Assembly (NCBI RefSeq): GCF_030643785.1
Contig: NZ_CP094378.1
Span: forward strand, 868,001 to 932,000
Source of the DNA: Coxiella-like endosymbiont
GTDB taxonomy: Bacteria; Pseudomonadota; Gammaproteobacteria; Coxiellales; Coxiellaceae
DNA length: 64,000 nt
Direction of reading: 5' to 3'
The notes beneath the pieces are model-generated. The model saw only the letters and a list, made by a program, of their open reading frames with translations, was not told the origin of the DNA and did not search any database. Shown one piece after another: positions 11,513 to 20,742 of the stretch. A program made the position numbers and the translations under genes. Within the stretch, counting starts at the first letter, position 1. Every line of letters starts with the position of its first letter.

Positions 11513-11596
11513 TACCGAGAAAGGGACTCGAACCCTCACAGTGTCGCCACCACCGGATTTTGAGTCCGGCGCGTCTGCCAATTCCGCCACCTCGGC
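11513..11596 (-). tRNA. tRNA-Leu (anticodon CAA)
   Basis: The minus strand folds into a class II tRNA of 84 bases with a long variable arm. The anticodon stem CCGGA/TCCGG encloses the loop CTCAAAA, giving anticodon CAA for UUG codons. The T loop is GTTCGAGTC-like and the acceptor stem pairs GCCGAGG with TCTCGGT (a G-U at pair 1-72), with discriminator A at 11513 as expected for leucine. CCA is not encoded. It sits just downstream of folE on the same strand. Confidence 0.95.
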
Positions 11597-11625
11597 TTAA
11601 GGGAGAGGTTAGTATACACCATCAG

Positions 11626-12180
11626 CTAATTCCTAATCAAACTCAAGAACTCGGCCCGAGTTCGATCATCTTTGCGGAAGGTACCAAGCATCATGGAGGT
11701 TGTCATGTCAGAATTTTGTTTTTCTACCCCTCTCATCATCATACAAAGGTGTTTTGCCTCAATAATGACACCGACTCCCTTGGCATCCGTGACTTTAGCG
11801 ATAGATTCTGCAATTTGCTTGGTGAGATTTTCTTGGACTTGTAAGCGTTTGGCGTACATATCCACAATACGTGCAATTTTTGAAAGACCAATGATCTTAC
11901 CATTAGGCAAATAAGCTACGTGGCATTTCCCAATAAAAGGCAGAAGGTGATGTTCGCATAGAGAATAAAGCTCAATATTTTTAACGATAACTATCTCGTC
12001 CATATCGGATTGGAAAATAGCTTTGTTAACAATCTCATGCAATTTGTCTTGGTAGCCGGAGGTAAGATATTCTAGGGCTTTCTGAAAGCGGCGAGGGGTT
12101 TCCCTTAAGCCTTCACGGCGAATATCTTCCCCCAAGTTGGTTAAAATAGATTCAACATGTTTTTCTGTAGTATTGGTCAT
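11626..12180 (-). CDS. folE: GTP cyclohydrolase I
   Basis: FolE converts GTP to 7,8-dihydroneopterin triphosphate, the first step of tetrahydrofolate synthesis, in the cytoplasm. The 184-residue product has the usual bacterial length and all zinc ligands: [12 protein letters not shown] carries the Cys and His, and HLCMMMRGV carries the second Cys. The [20 protein letters not shown] core and the C-terminal TRAEFLSLI are intact, the latter typical of FolE. It lies between a HIT gene and tRNA-Leu on the same strand. A second, decayed FolE-like sequence occurs near 40.3 kb, so this is probably the working copy. Retention fits an endosymbiont that still makes folate, though that is inference. Confidence 0.95.
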   Translation of the reverse strand: MTNTTEKHVESILTNLGEDIRREGLRETPRRFQKALEYLTSGYQDKLHEIVNKAIFQSDMDEIVIVKNIELYSLCEHHLLPFIGKCHVAYLPNGKIIGLSKIARIVDMYAKRLQVQENLTKQIAESIAKVTDAKGVGVIIEAKHLCMMMRGVEKQNSDMTTSMMLGTFRKDDRTRAEFLSLIRN

Positions 12181-12262
12181 TTTCTAAATTTCCGATTGTC
12201 TTGTAGAGTTTTAGGGCATGCCGAAACCGCAATTTGATTATAGAGTTAGCCTGGCGGCCAAT

Positions 12263-12583
12263 TCATTTGGCGCCCCCGAGTAGATGAAGATGGATATGGT
12301 ATACGGCTTGTCCTCCGCCCTGGTTACAATTGAGTACGAGACGATAGCCTGAATCCGCCATGTTATTATCCCGAGCGAGTTGAGTCGCTGTGATTATCAC
12401 ATGTCCTAAAAGTTGCTCATCTGCTCGGGATATATCATTAATTGTAGAAATATGACGACGCGGAATAATGAGAATATGGGTAGGAGCTTGAGGTGTAATA
12501 TCGTTAAAAGCTACTACCTGATCATCTTCATAAATTAATTGTCCAAGTTCACTTTTAGCAATTTTGCAGAAAGTACATTCCAT
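12263..12583 (-). CDS. HIT-family nucleotide hydrolase
   Basis: This is a 106-residue histidine-triad protein of the HinT type, which hydrolyses purine nucleoside phosphoramidates such as adenylated lysine compounds. The start CTFCKIAKSELGQLIYED, the ILIIPRRHISTIND block and the catalytic HIHLHLLGG near the C-terminus are all present, and its length matches HinT. It follows emrB by 12 bases on the same strand and precedes folE, so it may be cotranscribed with the efflux pair. The cellular role in symbionts is not clear. Confidence 0.93.
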   Translation of the reverse strand: MECTFCKIAKSELGQLIYEDDQVVAFNDITPQAPTHILIIPRRHISTINDISRADEQLLGHVIITATQLARDNNMADSGYRLVLNCNQGGGQAVYHIHLHLLGGAK

Positions 12584-12595
12584 TTTTTCACCTTT

Positions 12596-14137
12596 CTAAT
12601 GTGAAGTAACGCTAGTATCGCTGCGTAATTCAATGGTTTTCAAAGTGAGTAGCAATGGTATCAATAAGATAAAGATAATAGCAATGACTCTGAATCCATC
12701 CAAAAAACCGAGCATACTTGCTTGTTGTTGCGCAATCAAACCGAGGCGGTTGATTCCTATAGGATGCAGAAAAGTCAATTGTTGGGAGGCAACCCATTGA
12801 TGAAGATTAGGATTGTAAATGGTGATGTGACTTGATAAAGCATTCCAATTAATTTGTGTGGTACGGCTGACGAGTGTGCTTAAGAGAGAAATTCCTATTG
12901 ATGTTCCGAGCATTCGCGAATAGCTATATAAACCAGCACCTTCCGTAATGTCTTTTTTAGGTAAAGTAGCTAAGGAATAAGTAGTAAGTGGCACCATTAG
13001 AAATCCCATACCAAAACCTAAGAAGGCATTATTCGCTAAAAATTCCTGAATCGATGAGTTTAGATTGATGTGTGTAAATCGAATGGCACCGCAAATGCAA
13101 AACACCATACCGGTGATTAAAATAATTTTAATGTTAATATGTTTCATTAATTGTGGCAAAAATATCATAGAAACCGAGCTAGCAATTCCCAAAGGCGCCA
13201 TGGTCCATCCTGCGGTTAGAGCAGGATAATTAAATAAACGTTCTAATAAGATAGGTTCTAAGGTAATTAAGCTAAATAACGAGCCGGAAAATAAAGCAAG
13301 CACCAGGCAGGAAATTTTAAAGTTATGATCTTTAAAAATTTTTAATTTAACGACTGGAGAAGAATGGGTTAAACTTCGAATGATGAAATATATCGTACAA
13401 AAAATTGCCATTACCAAAAGTATTAAAATTAGATTGGAATTTAGCCAGTCATTTTCATTGCCCTTGTCGAGAAAAATTTGTAAAGCGCCAACGCCAATGA
13501 TCATTAAAATTAGCCCCAACCAGTCGATACGTTGATAACGACGTTCTGTTTCAGGAATTACCATTAACGTCAATGCTAACCCTAATAGGCATATTGGAGG
13601 ATTAATATAGAAAATCCACCGCCAACTCATATGTTCTGTAATAAAACCACCTAAAGTGGGTCCGCATACCGGCGCAGCCATAATTCCAATTCCCCAAATA
13701 GCCATCGCTTTACCTTGTTCTTCCAGGGGAAAAGTTTCTCGTAAAATAGATTGAGATAAGGGGATAAGGGAAGCACCAAAAAGTCCTTGGAAAACTCGAA
13801 AAATGACGATTTCTGGTAAGGATTGTGCAATTCCACACAAAACGGACGCTACCATAAAACCAGTGATATTCGTTAAAAGTAATTGTTTTTGACCGATGCG
13901 ACTGCTAAAAAATCCAGTCAGAGGCAACATAATGGCTGAAGAGATGACATAGGAAGTCAATACCCACGTAATTTGATTTTGATTAGCTCCGAGTAAAGGC
14001 ATTATATGGGGTAAAGCGACATTAACGATGGTGGAATCTAGCACTTCTAATATAGCAACCATCATAATAGTTGTGATAACAAGCCATCTTCGGGAATAGA
14101 GATTGTCGTTATTTATTAGTAGTACGGCAGTCTTCAT
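12596..14137 (-). CDS. emrB: EmrB/QacA-type MFS drug exporter (DHA2, 14 TM)
   Basis: This 513-residue inner-membrane proton antiporter belongs to the 14-helix DHA2 group. Visible signatures are LDSTIVNVALPHI in helix 1, the WVLTSYVISSAIMLPLTG helix 2, and the antiporter motif C region with GPTLGGFITEHMSWRWIFY in helix 5. Many further hydrophobic segments follow. It starts three bases after the stop of the EmrA-like gene, so the two form an operon and probably a tripartite pump with an outer-membrane channel encoded elsewhere. No lesions are seen. Substrate range cannot be inferred. Confidence 0.92.
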   Translation of the reverse strand: MKTAVLLINNDNLYSRRWLVITTIMMVAILEVLDSTIVNVALPHIMPLLGANQNQITWVLTSYVISSAIMLPLTGFFSSRIGQKQLLLTNITGFMVASVLCGIAQSLPEIVIFRVFQGLFGASLIPLSQSILRETFPLEEQGKAMAIWGIGIMAAPVCGPTLGGFITEHMSWRWIFYINPPICLLGLALTLMVIPETERRYQRIDWLGLILMIIGVGALQIFLDKGNENDWLNSNLILILLVMAIFCTIYFIIRSLTHSSPVVKLKIFKDHNFKISCLVLALFSGSLFSLITLEPILLERLFNYPALTAGWTMAPLGIASSVSMIFLPQLMKHINIKIILITGMVFCICGAIRFTHINLNSSIQEFLANNAFLGFGMGFLMVPLTTYSLATLPKKDITEGAGLYSYSRMLGTSIGISLLSTLVSRTTQINWNALSSHITIYNPNLHQWVASQQLTFLHPIGINRLGLIAQQQASMLGFLDGFRVIAIIFILLIPLLLTLKTIELRSDTSVTSH

Positions 14138-14140
14138 AAA

Positions 14141-15136
14141 TTAGTGAACAGCAGTTGTGTCAATAGTAACAGTGGTGCTTGCTCCTAAGCGGAGCGGATA
14201 ATTGGGTTTTCGATCGGTAATAATAATTTTTACAGGAAACCGTTGAGTCACCTTAACCCAATTGCCGCTAGCATTTTCCGGGGGCAGTAAGGAAAAGCTC
14301 GTTCCACTATCTTCGCTAATGCTCGTAACGTGCCCACGAAAAACTTGATCAGGATACATATCAATTTTAATGGTGGCTGATTGACCGGATCGAATATTTT
14401 CAAGTTGAGTTTCTTTAAAATTAGCCGTAGCCCACCAAACCTTATCTTCGATTAAGGCAAATAAAATTTGATAAGAGTTAACATTATCGCCTCGCCGCAA
14501 GTTAAAATTAGCTATGAAGCCATCGGCTGGAGCAACAACATGGGTGTATTCTAAATCGAGGCGCGATTTTTTTATGGCTGCCTTAGCTAATCGCAATTGA
14601 GCATTTTTATCATCAATTTGTCCTCGTTTCTCAATTAATTCTTGCAGTTGGTTTTTAGCTGCGGTTAATGCGGCTTTGGCTACATCTAAATTTTTAATGG
14701 CAAGGTCGCCGTCTGCGCGGGAAACAAATTGTTTTTTCATTAAAGCCAATATGCGATGGGTAACAAGACGAGCATGAATAAGTTTCGCTTTCCTTTCGAT
14801 TACTACTGCTTTGGCTGATTGTACAGCCATGTCAGCAGCTTGAATTTTCTGTTTGGTCTCATCGAGCTGTGCGCTAGCTTTGATGAGCTCGATGGTGAAT
14901 GGAGCCGGATCGATATCAAAGAGAGGCTGATTTTTCTGGACGTGCTGGTAGTCACGAACGTACACCTTAACAATAGTGCCACTGATTTGGGGAGCGATAT
15001 TAATTACATTTGCCTGAATGTAGGCATCGTCCGTACTGGGATAACGCTTTTCATGGCACCAGTAAAAATAACCGCTGATAAGCAGAATGGCAATGAGCAA
15101 AAGAGGCAAAACAACTTTAATGATCTTCTTTATCAT
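14141..15136 (-). CDS. emrA: EmrA/HlyD-type membrane fusion protein
   Basis: The 331-residue periplasmic adaptor has one N-terminal membrane helix (about residues 6-27), then YPSTDDAYIQANVINIAPQI, the first half of the lipoyl domain. A long helical hairpin rich in Ala, Lys and Gln follows (about residues 85-190), then the second lipoyl half LEYTHVVAPADGFI and a beta-barrel domain ending in AGASTTV-like VTIDT. This is the layout of EmrA. It is the first gene of the emrAB unit, which seems to continue into the HIT gene. An AGATAGCC-type weak ribosome site precedes the ATG. Confidence 0.92.
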   Translation of the reverse strand: MIKKIIKVVLPLLLIAILLISGYFYWCHEKRYPSTDDAYIQANVINIAPQISGTIVKVYVRDYQHVQKNQPLFDIDPAPFTIELIKASAQLDETKQKIQAADMAVQSAKAVVIERKAKLIHARLVTHRILALMKKQFVSRADGDLAIKNLDVAKAALTAAKNQLQELIEKRGQIDDKNAQLRLAKAAIKKSRLDLEYTHVVAPADGFIANFNLRRGDNVNSYQILFALIEDKVWWATANFKETQLENIRSGQSATIKIDMYPDQVFRGHVTSISEDSGTSFSLLPPENASGNWVKVTQRFPVKIIITDRKPNYPLRLGASTTVTIDTTAVH

Positions 15137-15316
15137 AATGCGGGGCTATCTTAACATAAGAGGCGACTTTGATAAATGAAGCTCACGCGGTCAGAATCTT
15201 CGTATCTTAGTGTTGCTCTAAGAATTTCGCTAAGAGGAGGCAAATTTAATCCTCTTATGGTAGGATAAGGCATTGAGATAAGGAATTGATATTAATTGGA
15301 TAAGTAAAGTTAAGTC

Positions 15317-15736
15317 GTGAGACATTATTTGCGGTTGATGGGTATTGATGTCTGGCGTTTTCGAACGTCGGTTTCATTTAAATACTACAGGTATGATTTA
15401 TTGGACTCTCAGAATCACCGGGTGGGTGTTTTACTGGCTGATGCAGTATTGCTAAATGAAGCAGAGGCTCAATTAGTAGAAAAAATTGCAAAAGCTACGA
15501 AAAAGCGAGTTAAAGGTGGTCTTCAAATGGGTCCTTGGGAGTCCAGTGAATTCGTGGAATGTGTTAAATGTGTTATTTTATTAGGTTCTCGTGTCGCCGT
15601 CACCTATTTAATTAATTCCTCGAAGCAATCGCAAATAATTAGAAGCCATTCTCCAGCAGATTTGTTGCAAAATATAGCGTTAAAAGTTCAAGCATGGAAC
15701 GACTTAAAAACAGCCATAAAATTGATGAGAGAATGA
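15317..15736 (+). CDS. holD: probable DNA polymerase III psi subunit (HolD-like)
   Basis: This 139-residue protein begins RHYLRLMGIDVWRFR, which resembles the HolD N-terminus (a leucine-rich helix followed by MGIxxW), and the rest has the alpha/beta alternation expected of that fold. HolD links the clamp loader to SSB. The neighbour downstream is a decayed rimI-like acetyltransferase, and rimI-holD adjacency is common in gammaproteobacteria, which supports the call. The start is GTG 15317, because a stop lies just upstream in frame; ATG 15338 is the only alternative and would cut the conserved helix. Sequence identity of the family is low, so confidence is moderate. Confidence 0.55.
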   Translation: MRHYLRLMGIDVWRFRTSVSFKYYRYDLLDSQNHRVGVLLADAVLLNEAEAQLVEKIAKATKKRVKGGLQMGPWESSEFVECVKCVILLGSRVAVTYLINSSKQSQIIRSHSPADLLQNIALKVQAWNDLKTAIKLMRE

Positions 15737-15839
15737 AAATCCATTTTTCACGGAGTAGGAGTAATATATTAATATATTACTATTACGAATCTCGTTGAAA
15801 TTGCAAAAATAAGTATGCCGTATCTTTAGTCTGAAAACA

Positions 15840-16124
15840 TTTCTCGTGATTGTTTGAAAAATCAGTATTTCGGGTGGATTTTTGGGATATGATCATCAAG
15901 TTGCTGGTTTTATTGTAATATTATTACAACATGCCGAATACTAATTGATGAATATTGCTATAAAACTCCAATACCAAAGAAGAAAATTTGCTGAATATTT
16001 TTTGATTCATGCGATGGATTTTACCAGAGCACGTTTAACTACTTGTATTTTGTTAGAAATGCGAGTTACTAATGAAGCGGCTATTGATTTTTATAAAAAA
16101 TGGGAACCGTTAAAATTCGAATAG
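15840..16124 (+). pseudogene. rimI: rimI-like GNAT acetyltransferase remnant
   Basis: RimI acetylates the N-terminal alanine of ribosomal protein S18. The + strand reads DHQVAGFIVILLQH near 15895, then after a stop or frame change INIAIKLQYQRRKFAEYFLIHAMDF-type acetyl-CoA-binding sequence near 15950-16020, and ILLEMRVTNEAAIDFYKKW near 16050-16105. This is the conserved GNAT order with the final LEVRxxNxxAxxLY block. Several residues normally glycine in the acetyl-CoA loop are lost, and the reading ends early. It follows holD, as the intact pair does in relatives. Confidence 0.65.
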
Positions 16125-16480
16125 TGTTCGTTTTGAATTTATAATCATCATTGTTGACAGGAATTGTTATAGCTGAGGATCTTAAACCGCTATTACCAAA
16201 AATAAGCTTAGGAAAATAAGCTTATTTAAACATCTTTTTTATAGAGATCGAGGTACTTTCTAAAAAAGCTATATTTAAAAACCTATCAACCTTTCCAATC
16301 GATTCTAAAGGAAGATGAATTGGGAGATCAACTCTATATAATCATTTCTAGGACATTGCAGATTTTCCTACGATAAGAAAGGAAATAAAATAGTGCTGGC
16401 TTGTATGAAAGTGAATGATTATTTTGAAGAGCAGGTTTTATTGACAACAACACAGATGAGGAAAGGCAAAAAAAATAGCA

Positions 16481-17340
16481 ATGTCGATTTTTAAGCGCAT
16501 CCAGGATTTTTCAAAGAGAAAAATCTTTTTTAAAGGGGGAGATAAATCCGACAGAGTTTATTATTTGTTAAACGGCACAGTAGAAATACAATTTCTTGAG
16601 TGTGAAGACCGAGCCAATATCAAGACGATTAATTAATCCTGGACAATTTTTTGGTGAGCTAGGTGTGATTGAAAAAACCTCAAGTTTAGGAACAGCTATT
16701 GCTGTAATAGATGTAACAGTGGCAGTTATTGATGCAAAAACATTTTCTAAATTTTATCAAAAGACATTCAAAAATTTAAAAAATCTCATTAATTCTCAGA
16801 CTGATTTGTATGAAGTGCTAGCTGTTGGTGCTAGTTGTTGGTTTGGTAGCTGAATATCAAAGTAGTTTTTTTAGAGCACCTCACAATCACCACAACCATT
16901 CGAAAATCAAACGATAAGATCATTATAGCCTCTCTTGAGTGATTGGTGCGGATATTTTTGCGATTTATTATTCGGAAATTAAGGAATCCCGAAAAGAATC
17001 GTTCCAAGGATAGAAAGCCAATGGCGTGAGATTGAATTAGCCGATAATAAGTTAGTGAGTGTGGGCCAGTTGGATGATCTCGAAGAAGTTTTTCGATTGG
17101 TATATGAAATGTCTTCGTTTACTTCAGATGAACTACAGCATTTTTTAAAACGGGTCAGTTGAATGCAACTAATGTGTCTCTCGTGCAAAGAGATGTTGTG
17201 CGAATGTATGCAATTGAAATATCCAGTTATTCAAGATGATGATCACACAGAAAGTAATTGCTTTAGATGCGATTTCAAAAAAACTGCAGCAGGGACTATT
17301 ATGCAGCAATTGTCGTCCTAGAATTAAAGATAAATTAAAG
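16481..17340 (+). pseudogene. cyclic-nucleotide-binding domain protein, broken
   Basis: An ATG at 16481 starts MSIFKRIQDFSKRKIFFKGG, followed by SDRVYYLLNGTVEIQFL. A one-base shift near 16590 leads into ISRRLINPGQFFGELGVIEK and AVIDVTVAVIDAKTFSKFY. This is a complete cNMP-binding beta-roll, with the FGELG phosphate-binding cassette, but not obviously a Crp DNA-binding protein. After another break near 16840 the reading continues less clearly to IELADNKLVSVGQLDDLEEV near 17030-17090 and a helical tail. Function is unknown. At least three frame breaks are present. Confidence 0.6.
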
Positions 17341-17365
17341 ATAATTAGGTGAGGAGAGGAGGTAG

Positions 17366-18034
17366 ATGTATATTAAAATTGTCAATGTCATAAAACATAA
17401 TGAAGAGATTAAAATTTTTTAATTATAATCTATTGAGTTGTAGAAGTCAATATTAATGGGTTTATGATTACACGTCCTTATATACAATTTCTGTCTCAAA
17501 AAATAAAGATTTTTATGAGATTACAGTGAAAAATGAAAAATTCGGAATTTTTTCTCCTTGGCTTTTCTCGCACGCCGAAATTGGAACAGTTTTACGAATT
17601 TTCGAATCTCAAGATTCTTTCATCTTTCAGGCCGAAAAAAGGATCCGGCTCTTTGTTTTATGGCTGGCGTTGGTGTTACGCCCGCCATTGCCTTTACTCG
17701 TAAATTAATTACAAGTCAAAGTGAACGAAGATTACATATTGATTACTCTGTATTGCAGCTTATTAATTTAATTCTTTGGGAAGAATTAAAGAAATGGCCA
17801 AAACATTACGACCAAATCTTAGTCGCTGTAAGAATTACCAGACAACAAGGGCATATTTTAGCGAATCAAATGTTCAAAGACTAATTACACAACATCCCAA
17901 CGGCTGATATTTTTATCTGTGGTCCTAAATCGTACGAGAATGCGATTAAATCGATGCTGTAGAAAGCGAGAGTATCCTTTGATAAAGTTTATATTGAAGA
18001 GTTTAAACATTCAGGAGAACCGCTATTAAGTTAA
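17366..18034 (+). pseudogene. FAD/NAD(P)-binding flavin reductase domain protein, broken
   Basis: The + strand gives IFSPWLFSHAEIGTVLRIF near 17545-17600, FMAGVGVTPAIAFTRKLI near 17655-17710 in another frame, and TADIFICGPKSYENAIKSML followed by VYIEEFKHSGEPLLS near 17900-18030. AGVGVTPAIAF is the NAD(P)-binding block and FICGPKSYENA / YIEEF the C-terminal block of ferredoxin-NADP-reductase-like enzymes such as the reductase half of flavohaemoproteins. Frameshifts and a stop after MFKD break it. It follows the cNMP-binding remnant on the same strand, and the two may once have been one transcription unit. Confidence 0.65.
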
Positions 18035-18242
18035 GGTTTTGTAAAATGTTTTTTGAATGAGTTTTGAGATTAATCAAATTGACTGCGGTATTAATGTGTC
18101 TGCACCAACAATTTTTAACTCAGTTAGGGGCTTCGATAGATTTATTTTGGATAGTTTTATTACTACTATTGTTTAATGCAATACTTTTTTATTTTCATTC
18201 TAATTAGCCCAATTTCTATAACCATGCTTAAGATTCGCTCCT

Positions 18243-18442
18243 CTAGCGAGAGGGGATAAAGGACCAGCCCATGTTGCCTTTTAAGATTAAATGACGGCTT
18301 GTTTCATTGTGGACGAATTGGTCAATGCAATTTTTGTAATTATTTGGATTGACCACCTTTATTAAAATAATGATTGAAATAACAAATACTGCAATGATGA
18401 CAGTCAAAATGCCGGCTAGAATCTTAAAGGAATTGTGTATAA
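18243..18442 (-). pseudogene. asmA: asmA N-terminal stub
   Basis: The minus strand reads FKILAGILTVIIAVFVISII (a membrane helix) and then VVNPNNYKNCIDQFV and GNMGWSFIPS before a stop at 18243. That is the AsmA N-terminus: one transmembrane segment, the NPNDYKxxI block, and the GxxxWSFxP block. AsmA-family proteins are involved in envelope lipid handling. Only about 65 of several hundred residues remain and no further AsmA-like sequence is seen beyond the stop. The open frame continues upstream through the tRNA-Gly gene, which is fortuitous. Confidence 0.65.
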
Positions 18443-18463
18443 CCTTCCGCCCATTTAATAATG

Positions 18464-18534
18464 AGCGGGTGATGGGAATCGAACCCACGTTTTAAGCTTG
18501 GGAAGCTTATGTTCTACCATTTAACTACACCCGA
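18464..18534 (-). tRNA. tRNA-Gly (anticodon CCC), with an odd first base pair
   Basis: Seventy-one bases fold as a tRNA. The D-arm region is GTAGTTAAATGGTAGAAC, the anticodon stem TAAGC/GCTTA encloses loop TTCCCAA (anticodon CCC), and the T arm is GTGGG TTCGATT CCCAT with discriminator U at 18464. This follows the CCC isoacceptor of glycine. Position 1 is U instead of G, giving a U1/C72 mismatch at the end of the acceptor stem (TCGGGTG against CACCCGC). CCA is not encoded. The gene may be under decay, since GGG can also be read by a UCC tRNA. Confidence 0.85.
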
Positions 18535-18658
18535 AAAATTGTATAAAATTATAGAGTTCTCAGCTAAGATTCTTGTCTTAGCTAGGGAGACTTTGCATAA
18601 AATGCAGGCTACCTACTAAGTGAAATGCTACCGAATTCAAAATTGAGGATCCAGTTTA

Positions 18659-19290
18659 ATGAATAATAAAGCTATCAAGCGAACTATTCGCATCTTTGTT
18701 TATCCCGAATGTCGTCTTACTCTAGGACAAAAATTTGTTTTAGAATCTCTATGGCCAACGTCGTATGGGATCAATTTTTTTCTGAAAACTGATTGATTCA
18801 AAAAATTTTTTCAAGAGGTGGTGAGGTAATAGTGGAAATTGGTTTTATAATGGGTAAGCTTTATTGACCATGGCCAAAACAAATCCCGACCTTAATTTTC
18901 TTGTGGGATAGGAGAGAAGCTAGTACCGGGGGGCGGGTATCGCTCCACGTTGATGTCAGCTTCTAAAAGCAGAGCGCATTCAGAATGTTCGTAATCCTTA
19001 GTTCAAAAAGCACCATCATAAAAGACGCCTTCATTATAACTTTGGCTGCTCAAAAACTTAAGAAGGGTAGTCGATTACGGTTGGCGACGAAGGGAAGGAC
19101 TTATGCGATGAAAATGGATGGGCTGTTGTAAGCGATTTTATAAGCGATTTTAAATATTTAGAAAACCTATCTGGGGGAGGGGGAATTTTTAACCTCAAGA
19201 GATCACCCTAGAATTACCAAATTTGAAAAACGCGGAAGACGATTTTAGGTCATAAAATTTGGGGTTTGGATTTTATTAAACTGAAAAAAG
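18659..19290 (+). pseudogene. trmB: tRNA (guanine-N7)-methyltransferase remnant
   Basis: TrmB makes m7G46 in tRNA. From ATG 18659 the + strand reads NNKAIKRTIRIFVYPECRLT then LGQKFVLESLWP, matching the TrmB N-terminus. Broken pieces then give the SAM-binding region (VEIGFIMG, LLTMAKTNP-like), and near 19090-19260 come YAMKM, SDFKYLENLSG and TKFEK before the lysine-rich end. Every major block is present but in different frames, with 12-base duplications (for example 19129-19152) in the C-terminal part. Clearly non-functional. Confidence 0.8.
19129..19152. repeat. tandem duplication, 2 x 12 bases
   Basis: TAAGCGATTTTA occurs twice in direct succession inside the trmB remnant. The intact protein has a single GxxSDFxYLEN segment here, so one copy is an insertion. 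Confidence 0.85.
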
Positions 19291-19316
19291 AAAACCCCTC
19301 TTCTGAAAAGAGAGGG
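19283..19316 (-). terminator. rho-independent terminator of the lbtU-like gene
   Basis: On the minus strand CCCTCTCTT and AAGAGGGG form a stem with a small loop (19295-19316) and a single bulge, followed by TTTTCTTTTTT at 19283-19294. It begins about 30 bases after the stop of the porin gene. Confidence 0.75.
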
Positions 19317-19344
19317 ATTGATTTTTAATCCAACGGATTGTTTT

Positions 19345-20742
19345 TTAGAAAAAAAGGTCAAATTGCGCCGTTAAAACGTTATCGCTTTTTCCTAAATAAG
19401 CAGCCATACCTGAGGGGATAAGATTGATTTCGGTACTGATTGCGTTTCGCGAGTAATTAATATTGTGTCGATATTCCAAAGCAAAATTCGTATCCCTCCA
19501 AACATTAACGTTATAGAAAATGCTATAACGGACTTGAGGTAGTCCTAGAGCTAAAGCTTGGGTGGTGTGCCCATACCCAATACCAAGAGAGCTAGGCTTT
19601 GAACCCGTATGGAAGGTGTAGTTTGCTTCGGCGTGGAAAGCAGTAGGGCGAGCGCCTTGGTTGGCAAAGCTGACATCAGCAACGTCAAAACTCCTTAAAG
19701 CCCCTACATATTCTGCAATAAAAACCGCAGGGTCAATGAAAATATTTCCATAAAAATCAATTGCTTCGACGGTACGATGCAAAGTTTCATCATGCAAGAA
19801 CACCGTGGCTTGCATTCCTTGTGAATCCGCAAGGTTAGAAATCAAGCTTGCTCCCACTTCACCACTTACGCGACCCCCATTATTAAATTCATAACCAATA
19901 TCCGTCCCCCATCGATTGTTTTGATTACTATGAGACAGATTATTGGTTAGTTCTTGATAACCATATACTTCAGCATGCAAAGCAGCGTTCTTACCAGTTT
20001 GGTAGCCTACTGTCAAAGCGCGAGCACGGGTTCGTCCGAGTCCCAAGGTCACCGGGGAGCTGATCATTAAACTGTTATACCGCCCAAACGGTACATATAC
20101 TTGACCAATACTTATATAAAAAGGAAATCGACTTAGATTTCCGATAGTAACAAAAGCGCGATTCATAAACACACGTGACCTGTTTACCAACTCATCGGGA
20201 TCATAATCTAAGTCCATACAACCAGATACCCACAAATTTCCTTGAATATAGGTATCCAATTCTGCGCCACTAAAGTTGATATTTGTTGTTCTTAATCCCG
20301 CATAGGTGCTTCCATAAGCTACCTGGCCTTCCAATTTTCCACTAAAGGTTACGCGTGGGAGGAAAGGAGTGGGAATTCCCATCTCGCTACATTCCTGTTC
20401 CAATTGATACTGGTTAATAAGCATTCGAGCATCTTCTCGGATGGTGGGAGTATTGATGATAAGTTCCGACCCATCAAAAGCCTCTTGGGTATTTAGATAG
20501 GGGCCTATCCCTAAACGAGAGGTATGATAGACACATTTGCCATTTTGGCAGGTGTACTCTTGATAATGGTGTGTATGAGTGGGTTTGTTTTGAGCTTGTT
20601 TTTGGTGTGCTCGAAGTTGATTGATTTGTTCCTGAAGATAGTCAATTCGCTTGTTAATTTGTTGCTTTGTCGCTGCTAACGAAGGAGTTAAAGCACTAAC
20701 AACACACAAACTTACTATTGAAACTAAGAATTTAGATGACAT
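19345..20742 (-). CDS. LbtU-type outer-membrane porin (siderophore porin family)
   Basis: A 465-residue outer-membrane protein resembling the LbtU family of Legionellales, which includes a legiobactin receptor. The start is placed at ATG 20742, because a signal peptide begins there (SSKFLVSIVSLCVVSALTPS then LAA cleavage) and an AGAGGAAA site precedes it; the longer open frame has no signal. A short coiled coil (INKRIDYLQEQINQLRAHQ), a linker with two cysteines, and a long beta-rich barrel ending in aromatic AQFDLFF follow. The final Phe is the usual BAM signal. No lesion is visible over 1.4 kb. Whether it carries iron complexes is inferred from the family only. Confidence 0.8.
   Translation of the reverse strand: MSSKFLVSIVSLCVVSALTPSLAATKQQINKRIDYLQEQINQLRAHQKQAQNKPTHTHHYQEYTCQNGKCVYHTSRLGIGPYLNTQEAFDGSELIINTPTIREDARMLINQYQLEQECSEMGIPTPFLPRVTFSGKLEGQVAYGSTYAGLRTTNINFSGAELDTYIQGNLWVSGCMDLDYDPDELVNRSRVFMNRAFVTIGNLSRFPFYISIGQVYVPFGRYNSLMISSPVTLGLGRTRARALTVGYQTGKNAALHAEVYGYQELTNNLSHSNQNNRWGTDIGYEFNNGGRVSGEVGASLISNLADSQGMQATVFLHDETLHRTVEAIDFYGNIFIDPAVFIAEYVGALRSFDVADVSFANQGARPTAFHAEANYTFHTGSKPSSLGIGYGHTTQALALGLPQVRYSIFYNVNVWRDTNFALEYRHNINYSRNAISTEINLIPSGMAAYLGKSDNVLTAQFDLFF

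Noticed and set aside
11560-11914. Plus-strand open frames over tRNA-Leu and folE
   Set aside because: They overlap well-supported features on the other strand and have no motifs.
18442-18488. Upstream extension of the asmA stub through tRNA-Gly
   Set aside because: The open frame continues by chance across the tRNA; AsmA homology begins only after it.
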